From Marinobacterium mangrovicola (GTDB lineage: Bacteria > Pseudomonadota > Gammaproteobacteria > Pseudomonadales > Balneatricaceae): DNA of 64,000 bases. The notes under the pieces are model-generated. The model was not told where the DNA came from, searched no databases, and saw only the letters and a program-made list of their open reading frames with translations. Position numbers and translations under genes: made by a program. The stretch's first letter is position 1, and the number at the start of each line of letters is the position of its first letter. The DNA lies in contig NZ_SMFU01000007.1 in the NCBI RefSeq assembly GCF_004339595.1, forward strand, positions 804,658 to 868,657, written 5' to 3'. Shown here piece after piece: positions 50,584 to 59,856 of the stretch.

Positions 50584-50616
50584 TCTGGTACCAGTGCACT
50601 GCATAAGGGGAAGTTA

Positions 50617-52017
50617 ATGGCTGTATATGACTATGATGTCGTAATTATCGGGTCTGGACCCGCCGGTGAAGGCGCGGCGATGAGCGCTGCCAAGAAGGGC
50701 AAGCGTGTCGCAGTCGTCGAGGAGCAGGACACTGTCGGCGGTAACTGCACCCACAAAGGTACCATCCCCTCTAAAGCCCTGCGTCACTCGGTCAAGCAGA
50801 TTATAGAATTTAACACCAGCCCGATGTTTCGTGATATCGGTGAGCCGCGTTGGTTCTCCTTCCCGAAAGTATTAAATCGCGCTGAGAAGGTAATCTCCAA
50901 TCAGGTGATGCTAAGAACCAACTTCTACGCGCGTAACCGTGTCGATGTGTTCTTTGGTCGTGCCCAGTTCAGCAAACCCGGTGAAGTGGTTATCGAGGGC
51001 GAATCCAATGCTCGCGAGGTGCTGCGTGCGAAGAACTTCGTCATCGCCACCGGCTCCAGTCCCTACAAACCGGCCGATGTCGATTTTGATCACCCGCGTA
51101 TCTACAACTCGGACACTATTCTCAAGCTCAACCACACGCCACGCACCCTGGTGATCTACGGTGCGGGTGTTATCGGCTGTGAGTACGCCTCTATCTTCAG
51201 CGGTTTGGGCGTTAAGGTCGATCTCATCGACACCCGCGACCGTCTGCTCTCCTTCCTGGATAGCGAGATATCCGACTCCCTGAGCTACCACTTCCGTAAC
51301 AATGCCGTGAAGATCCGTCACAACGAGGAATATCAGTCGGTTGAGGGTGATGGCCACGGCGTGATCATCAATCTGAAATCCGGTAAGCGTATCCGCGCAG
51401 ATGCCTTCCTCTGGTGTAACGGCCGTACCGGCAACACTGAAGGACTGGGGCTCGAAAACATCGGCCTGACAGCCAATAACCGCGGCCAGCTTGCCGTCGA
51501 TGGTCACTATCGTACCGAGTGCGAAGGCGTTTATGCCGTAGGTGATGTGGTTGGCTGGCCGAGCCTTGCGTCGGCCGCTCTCGACCAGGGGCGTGCTGCT
51601 GCGGCTGACATGCTTAACGGCGATGACTTCCGTTACATTAACGAAGTACCGACCGGTATCTACACCATTCCGGAAATCAGTTCTATCGGTAAAACTGAAG
51701 AGGAGCTGACGGCGGAGTCGGTACCTTATGAAGTAGGTCAGGCTTTCTTCAAGGATACGGCACGCGCCCAGATTTCCGGCGAGCCGGTGGGCATGCTGAA
51801 GATCCTGTTTAACCGCGAGACGCTGGAGATCCTCGGTATTCACTGTTTCGGTGACCAGGCGTCTGAGATCGTCCATATCGGTCAGGCGATCATGGCGCAG
51901 AAGGGCGAGGCGAACACGTTGAAGTACTTCATCAACACTACGTTCAACTACCCGACCATGGCGGAAGCCTACCGCGTCGCGGCGATTGCCGGTCTGAACC
52001 GTATCGATAACCTTTGA
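50617..52017 (+). CDS. sthA: Soluble pyridine nucleotide transhydrogenase
   Basis: This 466-residue cytoplasmic flavoprotein reoxidises NADPH with NAD+. The FAD motif [17 protein letters not shown] is at the N-terminus. The usual disulphide CxxxxC of the flavin disulphide reductase family is CTHKGT, so the second Cys is Thr, as is known for this enzyme. The NAD(P) motif [13 protein letters not shown] is near 180 and the C-terminal dimerisation domain is intact. AAGGGGAAG precedes the ATG. The redox partner genes nqr lie just upstream. Confidence 0.95.
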   Translation: MAVYDYDVVIIGSGPAGEGAAMSAAKKGKRVAVVEEQDTVGGNCTHKGTIPSKALRHSVKQIIEFNTSPMFRDIGEPRWFSFPKVLNRAEKVISNQVMLRTNFYARNRVDVFFGRAQFSKPGEVVIEGESNAREVLRAKNFVIATGSSPYKPADVDFDHPRIYNSDTILKLNHTPRTLVIYGAGVIGCEYASIFSGLGVKVDLIDTRDRLLSFLDSEISDSLSYHFRNNAVKIRHNEEYQSVEGDGHGVIINLKSGKRIRADAFLWCNGRTGNTEGLGLENIGLTANNRGQLAVDGHYRTECEGVYAVGDVVGWPSLASAALDQGRAAAADMLNGDDFRYINEVPTGIYTIPEISSIGKTEEELTAESVPYEVGQAFFKDTARAQISGEPVGMLKILFNRETLEILGIHCFGDQASEIVHIGQAIMAQKGEANTLKYFINTTFNYPTMAEAYRVAAIAGLNRIDNL

Positions 52018-52038
52018 TTGTTATCTGACGGACTATGA

Positions 52039-52063
52039 AAAAGGGGCCAAGTGCCCCTTTTTT
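52039..52063 (+). terminator. Intrinsic terminator after sthA
   Basis: AAAAGGGGC (52039-52047) pairs with GCCCCTTTT (52053-52061) and is followed by T residues. Confidence 0.9.
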
Positions 52064-52161
52064 GTTACCGCGTTTTACCCTTTTTGCTTTTGGCGTTGAT
52101 CACCTGATCGGTGCATCAGGCTTGATCAAAGTAAACCCGCGTTCGCGGTTGAGCCTCAGCG

Positions 52162-52190
52162 TTCAGCAATCGCTTCCTTGTGTGTATAGA
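52162..52190 (+). promoter_or_regulatory. Candidate promoter of the MATE gene
   Basis: TTCAGC (52162-52167) and TATAGA (52185-52190) are 17 bases apart. The -10 directly abuts and overlaps the Fur box that begins at 52189, so Fur bound there would block RNA polymerase. Confidence 0.45.
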
Positions 52191-52207
52191 TGATAATAAT
52201 TATCATC
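52189..52207. promoter_or_regulatory. Fur box upstream of the MATE gene
   Basis: The 15-base core TGATAATAATTATCA (52191-52205) is a perfect 7-1-7 Fur motif, flanked by GA and TC to give a 19-base near-palindrome. It lies 53 bases before the ATG of the MATE gene and predicts iron repression. Confidence 0.9.
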
Positions 52208-52259
52208 GCCTTCTTCTCGAGATACTCCCCCTGTTTAGCCCCGAAGGTGCATAGGTCTG

Positions 52260-53612
52260 ATGGAAGGATCCCCGATACTGCAAGGCGCAATATTTCCGAC
52301 GTTTGTCCGCTACGCGATACCCTCAATACTCGGCTTGCTGGCGATAACGACGGCAAGCATTGTCGATGGTATTTTTGTCGGTCGGTTTGTCAGTTCCGAT
52401 GCGCTGGCAGCGGTCAACCTGATGATTCCCTATCTGACACTCGTGTTTGGTCTTGCGCTGATGATCGCCATCGGCGGCGCTGTGCGAGCGGGGCGGTCTT
52501 TGGGGGCGGGACATCACGACCAGGCGTCAGGGGTATTCAGCCGCTGTATGTTCAGCGTTGTGGCGATGGCGCTGCTTTTCCTGATTCCGGGGTTATTGTT
52601 TGATGGCAGCGTACTAACGCTGCTGGGTGCGCCTGAGCATCTGCACGAAACCATGAGGCCATACTTTCGTTGGCTCAGTGTCGTCCTGGTGTTGCAGCTT
52701 ACCTCCATGGTTTTGTACTACTTCGTCCGCATGGATGGGCAGCCCGGCCTGGCGACCCTGGCCCTCTCAGTGGGGGCAGTCGCCAATATCTTGTTGGACG
52801 CTCTGTTTATTATCCATTTTGAGCTGGGCCTTGTCGGAGCTGCCTGGGCCACGGGGCTGGCACAACTGCTTCAGCTTGCTGTGTTGACTCGCTATTTCCG
52901 CCGCCCCGGGCGCAAGCTGCGCTTCATGCTTCGTCCCGGCCAGTGGAGCGATATGTTCAAGGTCGCGTATAACGGCGTGTCCGAGTTCATTAATGAGTGC
53001 TCGGGTGGGGTGGTGATACTGGTGCTCAACTGGCTGCTTGTCAGCCGTCTCGGGGTTGATGGGATAGCGGCCTTCACAGTGGTGAACTACACCATCTTTC
53101 TCAGCCTGATGATCTACTACGGCATTGCCGACGCTGTTCATCTTTTGGTGAGCCAGAACCTGGGGGCAGGGCAGGCGGGCCGTATTCGTGGCTTCATGAG
53201 CAGTGCGTTTCTGATGGTGGCCTGTGTGGCGGTCGTTCTGGTTTCGGTGCTACTGGCGGGCGGTGATTGGCTTATTGGCCTGTTTCTTCAGGGCGCGGAC
53301 AGTTCTGTACTGGAGCAGTCGCACGATTTTATCGCGGCGGTCTGGCCGCTCTTTCTGGTTAATGGCTTGAATGTCTGTCTGTCGATCTACCTGACCGCAA
53401 TGCATCAGCCGTTGCCCTCTTTGGTAGTGGCCTTGTCTCGCAGTCTGGTGTTGCCGGTAGGATTGCTGTTTGCCATTGCGACCCTGTTCCCGCAGGTTTC
53501 AATCCTGGTGGCACTGCCAATCGCGGAGTGGGTGACCTTTGCCCTCGCACTGGGTTGCTACCGGGCTTTCTCACCTGAACGGGCTATGCTTCGTTGCCAG
53601 GCTATGGGTTAG
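52260..53612 (+). CDS. MATE-family efflux protein, likely siderophore exporter
   Basis: This 450-residue inner-membrane protein with about 12 hydrophobic segments belongs to the multidrug and toxic compound extrusion family. Typical pieces are IPSILGLLAITTASIVDGIFVGRF at the N-terminus, GAVANILLDALFIIHFELGLVGAAWAT near 180 and the second-half repeat after NGVSEFINECSGG. Cation-driven antiport is usual for the family. It lies under its own Fur box and 120 bases before the petrobactin operon, so export of that siderophore is a reasonable inference; drug efflux is the alternative. The ATG at 52260 is supported by AAGGTG upstream. Confidence 0.82.
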   Translation: MEGSPILQGAIFPTFVRYAIPSILGLLAITTASIVDGIFVGRFVSSDALAAVNLMIPYLTLVFGLALMIAIGGAVRAGRSLGAGHHDQASGVFSRCMFSVVAMALLFLIPGLLFDGSVLTLLGAPEHLHETMRPYFRWLSVVLVLQLTSMVLYYFVRMDGQPGLATLALSVGAVANILLDALFIIHFELGLVGAAWATGLAQLLQLAVLTRYFRRPGRKLRFMLRPGQWSDMFKVAYNGVSEFINECSGGVVILVLNWLLVSRLGVDGIAAFTVVNYTIFLSLMIYYGIADAVHLLVSQNLGAGQAGRIRGFMSSAFLMVACVAVVLVSVLLAGGDWLIGLFLQGADSSVLEQSHDFIAAVWPLFLVNGLNVCLSIYLTAMHQPLPSLVVALSRSLVLPVGLLFAIATLFPQVSILVALPIAEWVTFALALGCYRAFSPERAMLRCQAMG

Positions 53613-53652
53613 CGTTAGAATAACTTGTAACAGATGTAAATGCTGTTGCGAG

Positions 53653-53667
53653 TGATAATGGTTATCA
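53653..53667. promoter_or_regulatory. Fur box upstream of asbA
   Basis: TGATAATGGTTATCA matches the 7-1-7 Fur motif at 14 of 15 positions. It lies 66 bases before the asbA ATG. A possible promoter, TTGCGA (53646-53651) and TAGATT (53670-53675) with 18-base spacing, would have the box within its spacer. Confidence 0.85.
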
Positions 53668-53732
53668 AGTAGATTTCCTCTGTCCCGGTTAGGTCGTGGT
53701 GTCGCGGCCGTCAAAGATCGACAGAGGAGCTT

Positions 53733-55562
53733 ATGAATCCTACCGCACTTGAGGTGGCGGAAAACGCCACCTTTCAAACCTTTGTAAATTGCTACCTGCG
53801 TGAGGCTGATTCCGGTGCCTGGCATTCGGGTTCCGGCTGGGCGGAAAGAAGGGTCCTTGGCGGACTGTTTCACGGTATCGGCGTCATCGAACTGCGCCTG
53901 AAGGGTCTGCGGGGCAGGCTGGCCCTGGATGTCGGTTACCGCTCTCTGATTGGTCGGCACCGTATCCTTTCTGCCTGGGTCAATCATGACTCGTCCGATC
54001 AATGGTCTCCGTTACGTCCGCTCGACGCGGTATTGGTTCTGGTTCGGGAGCTCTACGATCCGGGCATGGCGGATCATCGCCAACGGGAGCAGGAGCTTGA
54101 ACTGGTTTATCGGTTGGTGGAAAGCTGCCAGCTGATGGCTCGCTTTATCGAGGCAAGGGCTGATGACCACACTCTTGAAGGTGAGCGGTTTATCGAGTCT
54201 GAACAGTCACTGTTATATGGGCACTGGTGTCATCCTACGCCGAAAAGCCGGCAGGGGATGAGTTTCTGGCAGCAGGATCACTATGCACCAGAGCTGGCAG
54301 GACAGTTTCGTCTGCATTGTTTTGCCGCTCGCCGCGCCTGGGTCCGACAAGATTCTCTGCTTGAGCGCAGCGCTGAAGCCCTGGTGCTGGAAGTACTCGG
54401 TGAGGTTGGCCTGTCTCAGGATGAGGTCTGTATTCCGGTTCATCCGCTGCAGGCGCAATGGCTTATTCACCAGCCTCAGGTCCGCCAGGCAATTGAGGCC
54501 GGCGATCTGCGCGATCTGGGGGCCATTGGCCCAGAGTTCACACCGACCTCATCGGTCAGGACGCTGTATAGCGATCACTCCCCTTGGATGTTCAAGGTTT
54601 CGATTCCGGTCAAGGTGACCAACTCGCTGCGCCGCAACCAGGTGTCAGAGCTCAGGGCGGGCGTCATCGCAGCCAAATTGCTGGAGAAAAGCGGCTTTGT
54701 CGTGCGCAACCCGCAGTTCTCAGTATTAACGGACCCGGCCTGGCTGACCGTGGAGTTCCCGCAAGGCGGGGAGTCCGGTTTTGAGGTCATCCTGCGCCAC
54801 AACCCCTTTATCGGTGGGGAGCGCCGGGGCGTGCAATCGATTGCGGCGATCCTGCAGGAGCCGCTGCCAGGCCGTCCATCGAGAATGCGAACCCTGATTG
54901 AAGGGTTGGCGCTTAGAGAAGGGCGCAACGTCAGTGATGTGGCGCTGGACTGGTTCGGCCACTATTGGCACTGCGCCGTCGATGCGCTTATCAGGCTGTA
55001 TGACGAGCAGGGGATCGCTCTTGAAGCCCATCAACAGAATAGCCTGCTCGATATATCGGCTGGCTATCCCTCCCAGTATTACTACCGCGACAACCAGGGT
55101 TACTACCTTGCGGACAGTTATCGTGAACACCTCTGTGAGCTGGAGCCGCAGGCGCGTTATTCAGAAGAGCTGTATTACAGCGAGGAGATGATTCGCGACC
55201 GTTTCGGTTACTACCTGATTTTGAATCAGCTGGCTGCGGTTATCCATCGCCTGGGCGCTGACGGGCTGGCTGATGAGGCGCGTCTGCTAAAGCAAGTGAG
55301 AACCTGGTTAAGCGACATGCGTCGCGATCTGAAGGGCGCAGGTCTTCGGCTGGTTAACCATCTGCTGGAGCAGCCTGAGCTCGCTTACAAAGCCAATCTG
55401 CTGACCCGTGTTCAGGATGTGGATGAGCTGACCGCCGAGCTGGAGCTCGCAGTCTACACCCGCGTACCCAATCCGCTGCGCGAGCCCGTCGCAGATTCAC
55501 ACAAGGAGTCCGCCGATGACGGGATCGATCTCGCTCGAGCCGAGGCTATTCACGGTGCCTGA
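53733..55562 (+). CDS. asbA: Petrobactin biosynthesis NIS synthetase AsbA
   Basis: This 609-residue IucA/IucC-family ATP-dependent siderophore synthetase is close to Bacillus AsbA (about 600 residues). AsbA joins a citrate carboxylate to spermidine as the first condensation in petrobactin assembly. Shared stretches include FVNCYLREADSGAW near the start, HPTPKSRQGMSFW, PVHPLQAQWLIHQP, TPTSSVRTLYS (ATP/citrate region), FPVKVTNS-like IPVKVTNSLR and GIALEAHQQNSLL. GAGGAG (53723-53728) precedes the ATG. It overlaps asbB by 47 bases in another frame. Confidence 0.92.
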   Translation: MNPTALEVAENATFQTFVNCYLREADSGAWHSGSGWAERRVLGGLFHGIGVIELRLKGLRGRLALDVGYRSLIGRHRILSAWVNHDSSDQWSPLRPLDAVLVLVRELYDPGMADHRQREQELELVYRLVESCQLMARFIEARADDHTLEGERFIESEQSLLYGHWCHPTPKSRQGMSFWQQDHYAPELAGQFRLHCFAARRAWVRQDSLLERSAEALVLEVLGEVGLSQDEVCIPVHPLQAQWLIHQPQVRQAIEAGDLRDLGAIGPEFTPTSSVRTLYSDHSPWMFKVSIPVKVTNSLRRNQVSELRAGVIAAKLLEKSGFVVRNPQFSVLTDPAWLTVEFPQGGESGFEVILRHNPFIGGERRGVQSIAAILQEPLPGRPSRMRTLIEGLALREGRNVSDVALDWFGHYWHCAVDALIRLYDEQGIALEAHQQNSLLDISAGYPSQYYYRDNQGYYLADSYREHLCELEPQARYSEELYYSEEMIRDRFGYYLILNQLAAVIHRLGADGLADEARLLKQVRTWLSDMRRDLKGAGLRLVNHLLEQPELAYKANLLTRVQDVDELTAELELAVYTRVPNPLREPVADSHKESADDGIDLARAEAIHGA

Positions 55563-57300
55563 AGCAAGTCTGATGTCGGAAGGACGCGTGATTCGCCAGC
55601 TGATTGAAGCGCTGCTGTTCGAGGGGGCCGTCGCCTTTAGCGGAGATGTTCCTGATAACACGGGTGAACTGAATTTCCGGATCGGTGAGCTGGACCTGGT
55701 TTGTCGCGGCCGCAGAGGAGCGTTTGGCAGACTACGCGTACAGGAGAACAGCTTGCGCCGGGTCGACGCAGACGGCTGGCGCTGCCAGGTTGGTCTCGGC
55801 GATTTAGTCGCCGCGCTTAACGTAGATGCAGCGATCAGAAAACGCCTCCATGCCGAGCTGGAGCAGACGGTGCGCTTGTGCGACTGGAACGCACGGCGTC
55901 TGCCAAGGCCGCTCAGTCGTCGTCAGTTGTCTTTCGAGGCGCTTGAAGGCCTGCTCGATGAGGGGCACCCCTATCACCCCTGCTTCAAGGCACGCACCGG
56001 ATTCAGCGTTGAGGATCATCGGCGCTATGGCCCAGAGGCGGGTGAAACCTTTGTCCTGCATTGGCTTGCTATCGACCGCAGATCGCTGGCGTCCAGCCTT
56101 CCAGTTGAGGAAGAGTCGTTCTGGCGCCGTGAACTGGGTGACCCGTGCTGGAACACTCTGCAGGCGCGTATTCTTCAACGCGGCGGAAGCCCGGAGCGCT
56201 ATGGACTAATGCCGATCCATCCCTGGCAGTGGCAGGCACTACAGCGAGAGGGTTTGGGGACGCCTATCCGCTCCGGCGAGATTCTTTACCTCGGGGAAGC
56301 GGGGGAGCAGTACCGGGCAACCCAGTCCATAAGGACCCTGATCAACGCAGAGGATCCCGGGAAGGCCCATATCAAGCTCCCGCTTAACCTGGTGAATACC
56401 TCATCGCTTCGTACCCTGGAGCCTCACTCGGTTTGCACGGCACCGGTGCTGTCCGCCTGGTTGAAAAAGGTCGTCGACAGCGATCCGTTTTTCACTGATA
56501 TCGCGCCGCTGATCCTGCTGCAGGAGTATGCCGGTCTGCTTTTCAAGGGCGCAGGTAAACACCTGGAGGGGCAACTGGGCGCCATCTGGCGCGAGAACCT
56601 GAATACCTCGCTTGAACCGGGCGAGCAGGCGGTTCCATTCACGGCGCTATTTGCCATCGAGTTGGACCGGCGTCCGTTTATAGATGACTGGATCCAGCGC
56701 TTTGGGCTGCAAGCCTGGCTGACGCGCTTGCTTGAGTGCACGGTACTGCCGATATGGCACCTCCTGGTAGCGCAGGGAATTGCACTGGAGGCGCACGCCC
56801 AGAACCTGATTATTGTACATCGTGATGGCTGGCCAACACGGCTAGCCGTGCGTGATTTCCATGAGAGCGTGGAGTATGTCGAGGGCTTTCTGGCGCAGCC
56901 GGATCTCTGTCCCGACTTTCGTGCGCTTGATCCCGTGTATCTCGATGACACACCCGACCGGTTTTTCTGGATGCAGGAGGTCGAAGCGCTCCGCGAGCTC
57001 TACATGGACACGCTTTACATCTACAACCTGGCGGAGCTCTCCCACCTGCTCGAACAAGATTATGGCCTGCCCGAAGCTAGGTTTTGGCAGCAGGTACACG
57101 ATCTGCTGGAGCGTTACAGCGCCGGAGGCCATTGCGACCCGGAGCGCACCGCTCTGTTGGGGTGTACCTCACCGGTTATTCAAACGGAATCGCTGCTTCG
57201 GCGGAAACTCTGTACGTCGATCACCACCGAGTGCCGTCACCCGATTCCGAACCCTTTCCACCCGCTGAGCAAAAATGAGGCTGCAGCATGCTTTACCTGA
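55516..57300 (+). CDS. asbB: Petrobactin biosynthesis NIS synthetase AsbB
   Basis: This 594-residue second IucA/IucC-type synthetase has the family hallmarks HPYHPCFKARTGF, MPIHPWQWQAL, ATQSIRTLIN, HIKLPLNLVNTSSLR and GIALEAHAQNLIIVH. In Bacillus, AsbB condenses the second spermidine arm onto the citryl intermediate. The ATG at 55516 is supported by AAGGAG (55503-55508) seven bases upstream. It therefore starts inside asbA, so the two are translated from overlapping frames and probably coupled. It overlaps asbC by 13 bases. Confidence 0.92.
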   Translation: MTGSISLEPRLFTVPEASLMSEGRVIRQLIEALLFEGAVAFSGDVPDNTGELNFRIGELDLVCRGRRGAFGRLRVQENSLRRVDADGWRCQVGLGDLVAALNVDAAIRKRLHAELEQTVRLCDWNARRLPRPLSRRQLSFEALEGLLDEGHPYHPCFKARTGFSVEDHRRYGPEAGETFVLHWLAIDRRSLASSLPVEEESFWRRELGDPCWNTLQARILQRGGSPERYGLMPIHPWQWQALQREGLGTPIRSGEILYLGEAGEQYRATQSIRTLINAEDPGKAHIKLPLNLVNTSSLRTLEPHSVCTAPVLSAWLKKVVDSDPFFTDIAPLILLQEYAGLLFKGAGKHLEGQLGAIWRENLNTSLEPGEQAVPFTALFAIELDRRPFIDDWIQRFGLQAWLTRLLECTVLPIWHLLVAQGIALEAHAQNLIIVHRDGWPTRLAVRDFHESVEYVEGFLAQPDLCPDFRALDPVYLDDTPDRFFWMQEVEALRELYMDTLYIYNLAELSHLLEQDYGLPEARFWQQVHDLLERYSAGGHCDPERTALLGCTSPVIQTESLLRRKLCTSITTECRHPIPNPFHPLSKNEAAACFT

Positions 57301-58550
57301 ATGATGACTACTATGACAGCGAACATTTCGAGCGTTGCTACCGCCGCTTTGACGCGGTAGCTGCGATCAGTGAGTGCAAAGACCGCCGGCTCACGGTCTG
57401 CCTGAGTGATCCGGTCGAATGGATTGCGCTATGCCTGTACGTAAAGGCACGTGGCGGCTCCGTGCTGCCACTGCATCCGACCACGCCGCTGGAGGCCGCA
57501 CGACGGCTTACCCGACGCAGCGGCAGTTACGCGCTGATATTCGATCAGATTGAGCGCATCGAGTTACCGCCGGATAGCGCGGCCGAGGTGCCGCCAGGCC
57601 TGGTGCAGCTAAGTTCCGGCACGACGGGGGAGCCCAAGTGCATCGAGCGCAGCTGGGAGTCTATCGATCGTGAGTTGGAAGACTACCTGGAGGCCTTGCC
57701 CCAGGCGCGGGATATGACCCCGGTGATCGCCTGCCCGGTGACACACTCCTATGGCTTGATCTGCGGTGTGCTGGCCTCATTGGCACGGCGGCAGGAACCG
57801 CACGTCCTCACCCAGCTGAACCCCAAGTATGTGCTGCGTAAGCTCGCGCAGCTGCCGCAGCCGCTGCTCTACGCGGCACCGACGCTTTTGCATGTGCTGA
57901 CCCGGCTTCTGCCTCAAGGCGAAAACCTGTTTGCGGTGATGACCTCAGGCGCCGTGATGCCCAAGGCTCATTTTGAAGCTCTGCGTGAACGCAGCGTTCA
58001 CCTGTTCCAGCAGTACGGCTGCTCGGAAGCGGGATGTGTGGCGATCAATACGGATACTCGCTCAGCCGGTGCAATGGGGCGCCCGCTGGCACGCTATCAG
58101 GTCGAATCTGGCAGCAGTGCCGATGCGCCCTCGGAGGTGGTTATACAAGGGGCTGCACAGGCTATTTATACCCGGGATCTGGGATATTTCGATAGCGACG
58201 GCATTCTGCATTACCTGGCCCGAATCGATGACATGATCAATGTGGCAGGTATCAATGTGTACCCGAAAGAGGTGGAGGATGTGGTCCTGACCTGCGAGGG
58301 GGTTGTCGACGTCGTCGTTTTCAAACGCGCCGATCCTTATGCCGGTGAACGCGTGTGCCTGCAGTTTGTCGCTGACCGCACCGTCGATGAGGATGAACTG
58401 CGCCGCTGGTGTGCCGAACATCTTTCACCCTACCAATGCCCGTTGGAAATTGCCCAGGTCGAAGAGATACCCAAGCTGCCAAACGGCAAAATCAGTCGCC
58501 GCCTGCTGGCGGATCAGGTTGGGCACAGCGCGGAGCAACTGTCGGCATGA
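57288..58550 (+). CDS. asbC: 3,4-dihydroxybenzoate-AMP ligase AsbC
   Basis: This 420-residue ANL-superfamily adenylating enzyme is close to Bacillus AsbC (412). It activates 3,4-dihydroxybenzoate and loads it on AsbD. Motifs seen are the AMP loop LSSGTTGEPKCIERS (about 108-122), QQYGCSEAGC near 245, RDLGYFDSDGILHYLARIDDMINVAGINVYP near 302-332 and the catalytic Lys in LPNGKISR near the C-terminus. GAGG precedes the ATG. The stop overlaps the asbD start as ATGA. Confidence 0.92.
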   Translation: MLYLNDDYYDSEHFERCYRRFDAVAAISECKDRRLTVCLSDPVEWIALCLYVKARGGSVLPLHPTTPLEAARRLTRRSGSYALIFDQIERIELPPDSAAEVPPGLVQLSSGTTGEPKCIERSWESIDRELEDYLEALPQARDMTPVIACPVTHSYGLICGVLASLARRQEPHVLTQLNPKYVLRKLAQLPQPLLYAAPTLLHVLTRLLPQGENLFAVMTSGAVMPKAHFEALRERSVHLFQQYGCSEAGCVAINTDTRSAGAMGRPLARYQVESGSSADAPSEVVIQGAAQAIYTRDLGYFDSDGILHYLARIDDMINVAGINVYPKEVEDVVLTCEGVVDVVVFKRADPYAGERVCLQFVADRTVDEDELRRWCAEHLSPYQCPLEIAQVEEIPKLPNGKISRRLLADQVGHSAEQLSA

Positions 58551-58855
58551 AGCGAGAAGAGCTTATAGAGGTGATACAGGATGGGCTGGCGAACTCATTG
58601 AGGATTCCCCATATCGCCAGTTTCAGACCCGAGGCCCGGCTTAACGAAGATCTGCATCTCGATTCGGTGATGATACTGCAGTTGCTGCTCCATCTTGAGC
58701 TGGAATGCGGCTATGAAATACCCGACGAAGCGCTGAGCGCCGAGGCCTTTGCCACGGTTAATTCCCTGGTCGATTTCCTGCTGCAGTTACAGCAGGAGGA
58801 GGGCGCGCATCCCGAGATCTCCGCCGAGGTGGCCGTAGAGGGAGGCCTAGCATGA
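58547..58855 (+). CDS. asbD: Aryl carrier protein AsbD
   Basis: This 102-residue carrier protein has the phosphopantetheine attachment Ser40 in HLDSVMILQLL. It holds 3,4-dihydroxybenzoate as a thioester between AsbC and AsbE. The true start is the ATG at 58547, which overlaps the asbC stop; a longer frame from 58409 runs inside asbC and is rejected. The acidic C-terminal tail (EEGAHPEISAEVAVEG) is longer than in the Bacillus protein. The enzyme adding the phosphopantetheine arm is not in the window. Confidence 0.9.
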   Translation: MKREELIEVIQDGLANSLRIPHIASFRPEARLNEDLHLDSVMILQLLLHLELECGYEIPDEALSAEAFATVNSLVDFLLQLQQEEGAHPEISAEVAVEGGLA

Positions 58856-59856
58856 TCAAGGTGCATTGTTTCGTCAGTTGCGTTTGTGAGGTGATCAAAC
58901 GAAGTGAGGGGGTTGATCACCGTCCCTTCTACTTCGGAGTCTGGGATGCCGACTTTTCCGTCAGTGATCGCTGGGTGCTGTCCTACCATTCCGAGCATAC
59001 CAACCACGACTTTTTCAAGACCTGGTACAAGCAGCTCTACGGCATCGAAATAAGGGAGTGGTTCGATCCCGGCGCGGATAAAGCCACGAATGTGGCGCGC
59101 CTTGTTGACCTTGTCGAAAACCGGCCTGCTCACCGAAATGTCATGGTGATGCTCGACATGTATCACTTGCCGGAAAGGGAGAACAAGTTCAATCAGAACC
59201 CTTTTCCGCACTACGTGATGCTGGAAACCACGGACGATCCTGATATCTGGTTTATGCATGACCCGGATTACCGTTGGGAAGGGCCGTTGCCCAAGGCGCG
59301 TATCCTCAATGCAGTGAGTCAACCCAGCGTGGCCGGTGGCTTCTTCTTTGATGGTATAGATGTGTGCCATACCGCCGATGAGACCGTGCGCGCCTATTTC
59401 GCGACCTGCATGAAGCGTCGGCATAACCCCTTCAGCGATGCGCTGCGGCGCATAGTTCATGCGCATCTGGGAAGGGACGGTGTGGAACTTGCCGATCTTG
59501 AGTGCGCCGTGCGCGAGATCCCGGTGATGGCGATACGAAAGTACGCCTACGAGCATGCGTTTGCCTTTTTCTGTCAGGCGCTGGGGGAGGGGCTGGATGA
59601 TCCTTACTTCGTTTACTGGACCGATGAAGTCGAAAAACTCGTTAAGGCCTATACCCAGGTGCAGTACCGGTCGATGAAGCTGGCGCGCACAGGCCAGACC
59701 CGGGTGGCGGACTCCCTGTTCGCACTGCTTGCCGAACAGGATGCACTGGAGTTCAGAATCAAGGCGGAACTGCAGGCGCTGTTTGAGCGCTGGTGCGAGC
59801 GGGGTCGTTCGTCAGAGCAAACGGCATCGTCAAAGCAGGAGGTCATATGCGTATGA
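58852..59856 (+). CDS. asbE: Petrobactin biosynthesis protein AsbE
   Basis: This 334-residue protein matches AsbE (about 327 in Bacillus), which transfers 3,4-dihydroxybenzoate from AsbD to the primary amines of the spermidine arms. Characteristic regions are FYFGVWDADFSVSD, YHSEHTNHDFFKTWY, EWFDP, LDMYHLPERENKFNQNPFPHYVML and GGFFFDG. The fold is family-specific with no general enzyme motif that I can name. It overlaps asbD by 4 bases and asbF by 4 bases (both ATGA). Confidence 0.9.
   Translation: MIKVHCFVSCVCEVIKRSEGVDHRPFYFGVWDADFSVSDRWVLSYHSEHTNHDFFKTWYKQLYGIEIREWFDPGADKATNVARLVDLVENRPAHRNVMVMLDMYHLPERENKFNQNPFPHYVMLETTDDPDIWFMHDPDYRWEGPLPKARILNAVSQPSVAGGFFFDGIDVCHTADETVRAYFATCMKRRHNPFSDALRRIVHAHLGRDGVELADLECAVREIPVMAIRKYAYEHAFAFFCQALGEGLDDPYFVYWTDEVEKLVKAYTQVQYRSMKLARTGQTRVADSLFALLAEQDALEFRIKAELQALFERWCERGRSSEQTASSKQEVICV

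Noticed and set aside
58409-58546. Longer N-terminus for AsbD
   Set aside because: The extra part lies in another frame inside asbC; the ATG at 58547 gives the ATGA overlap and a normal carrier-protein length.
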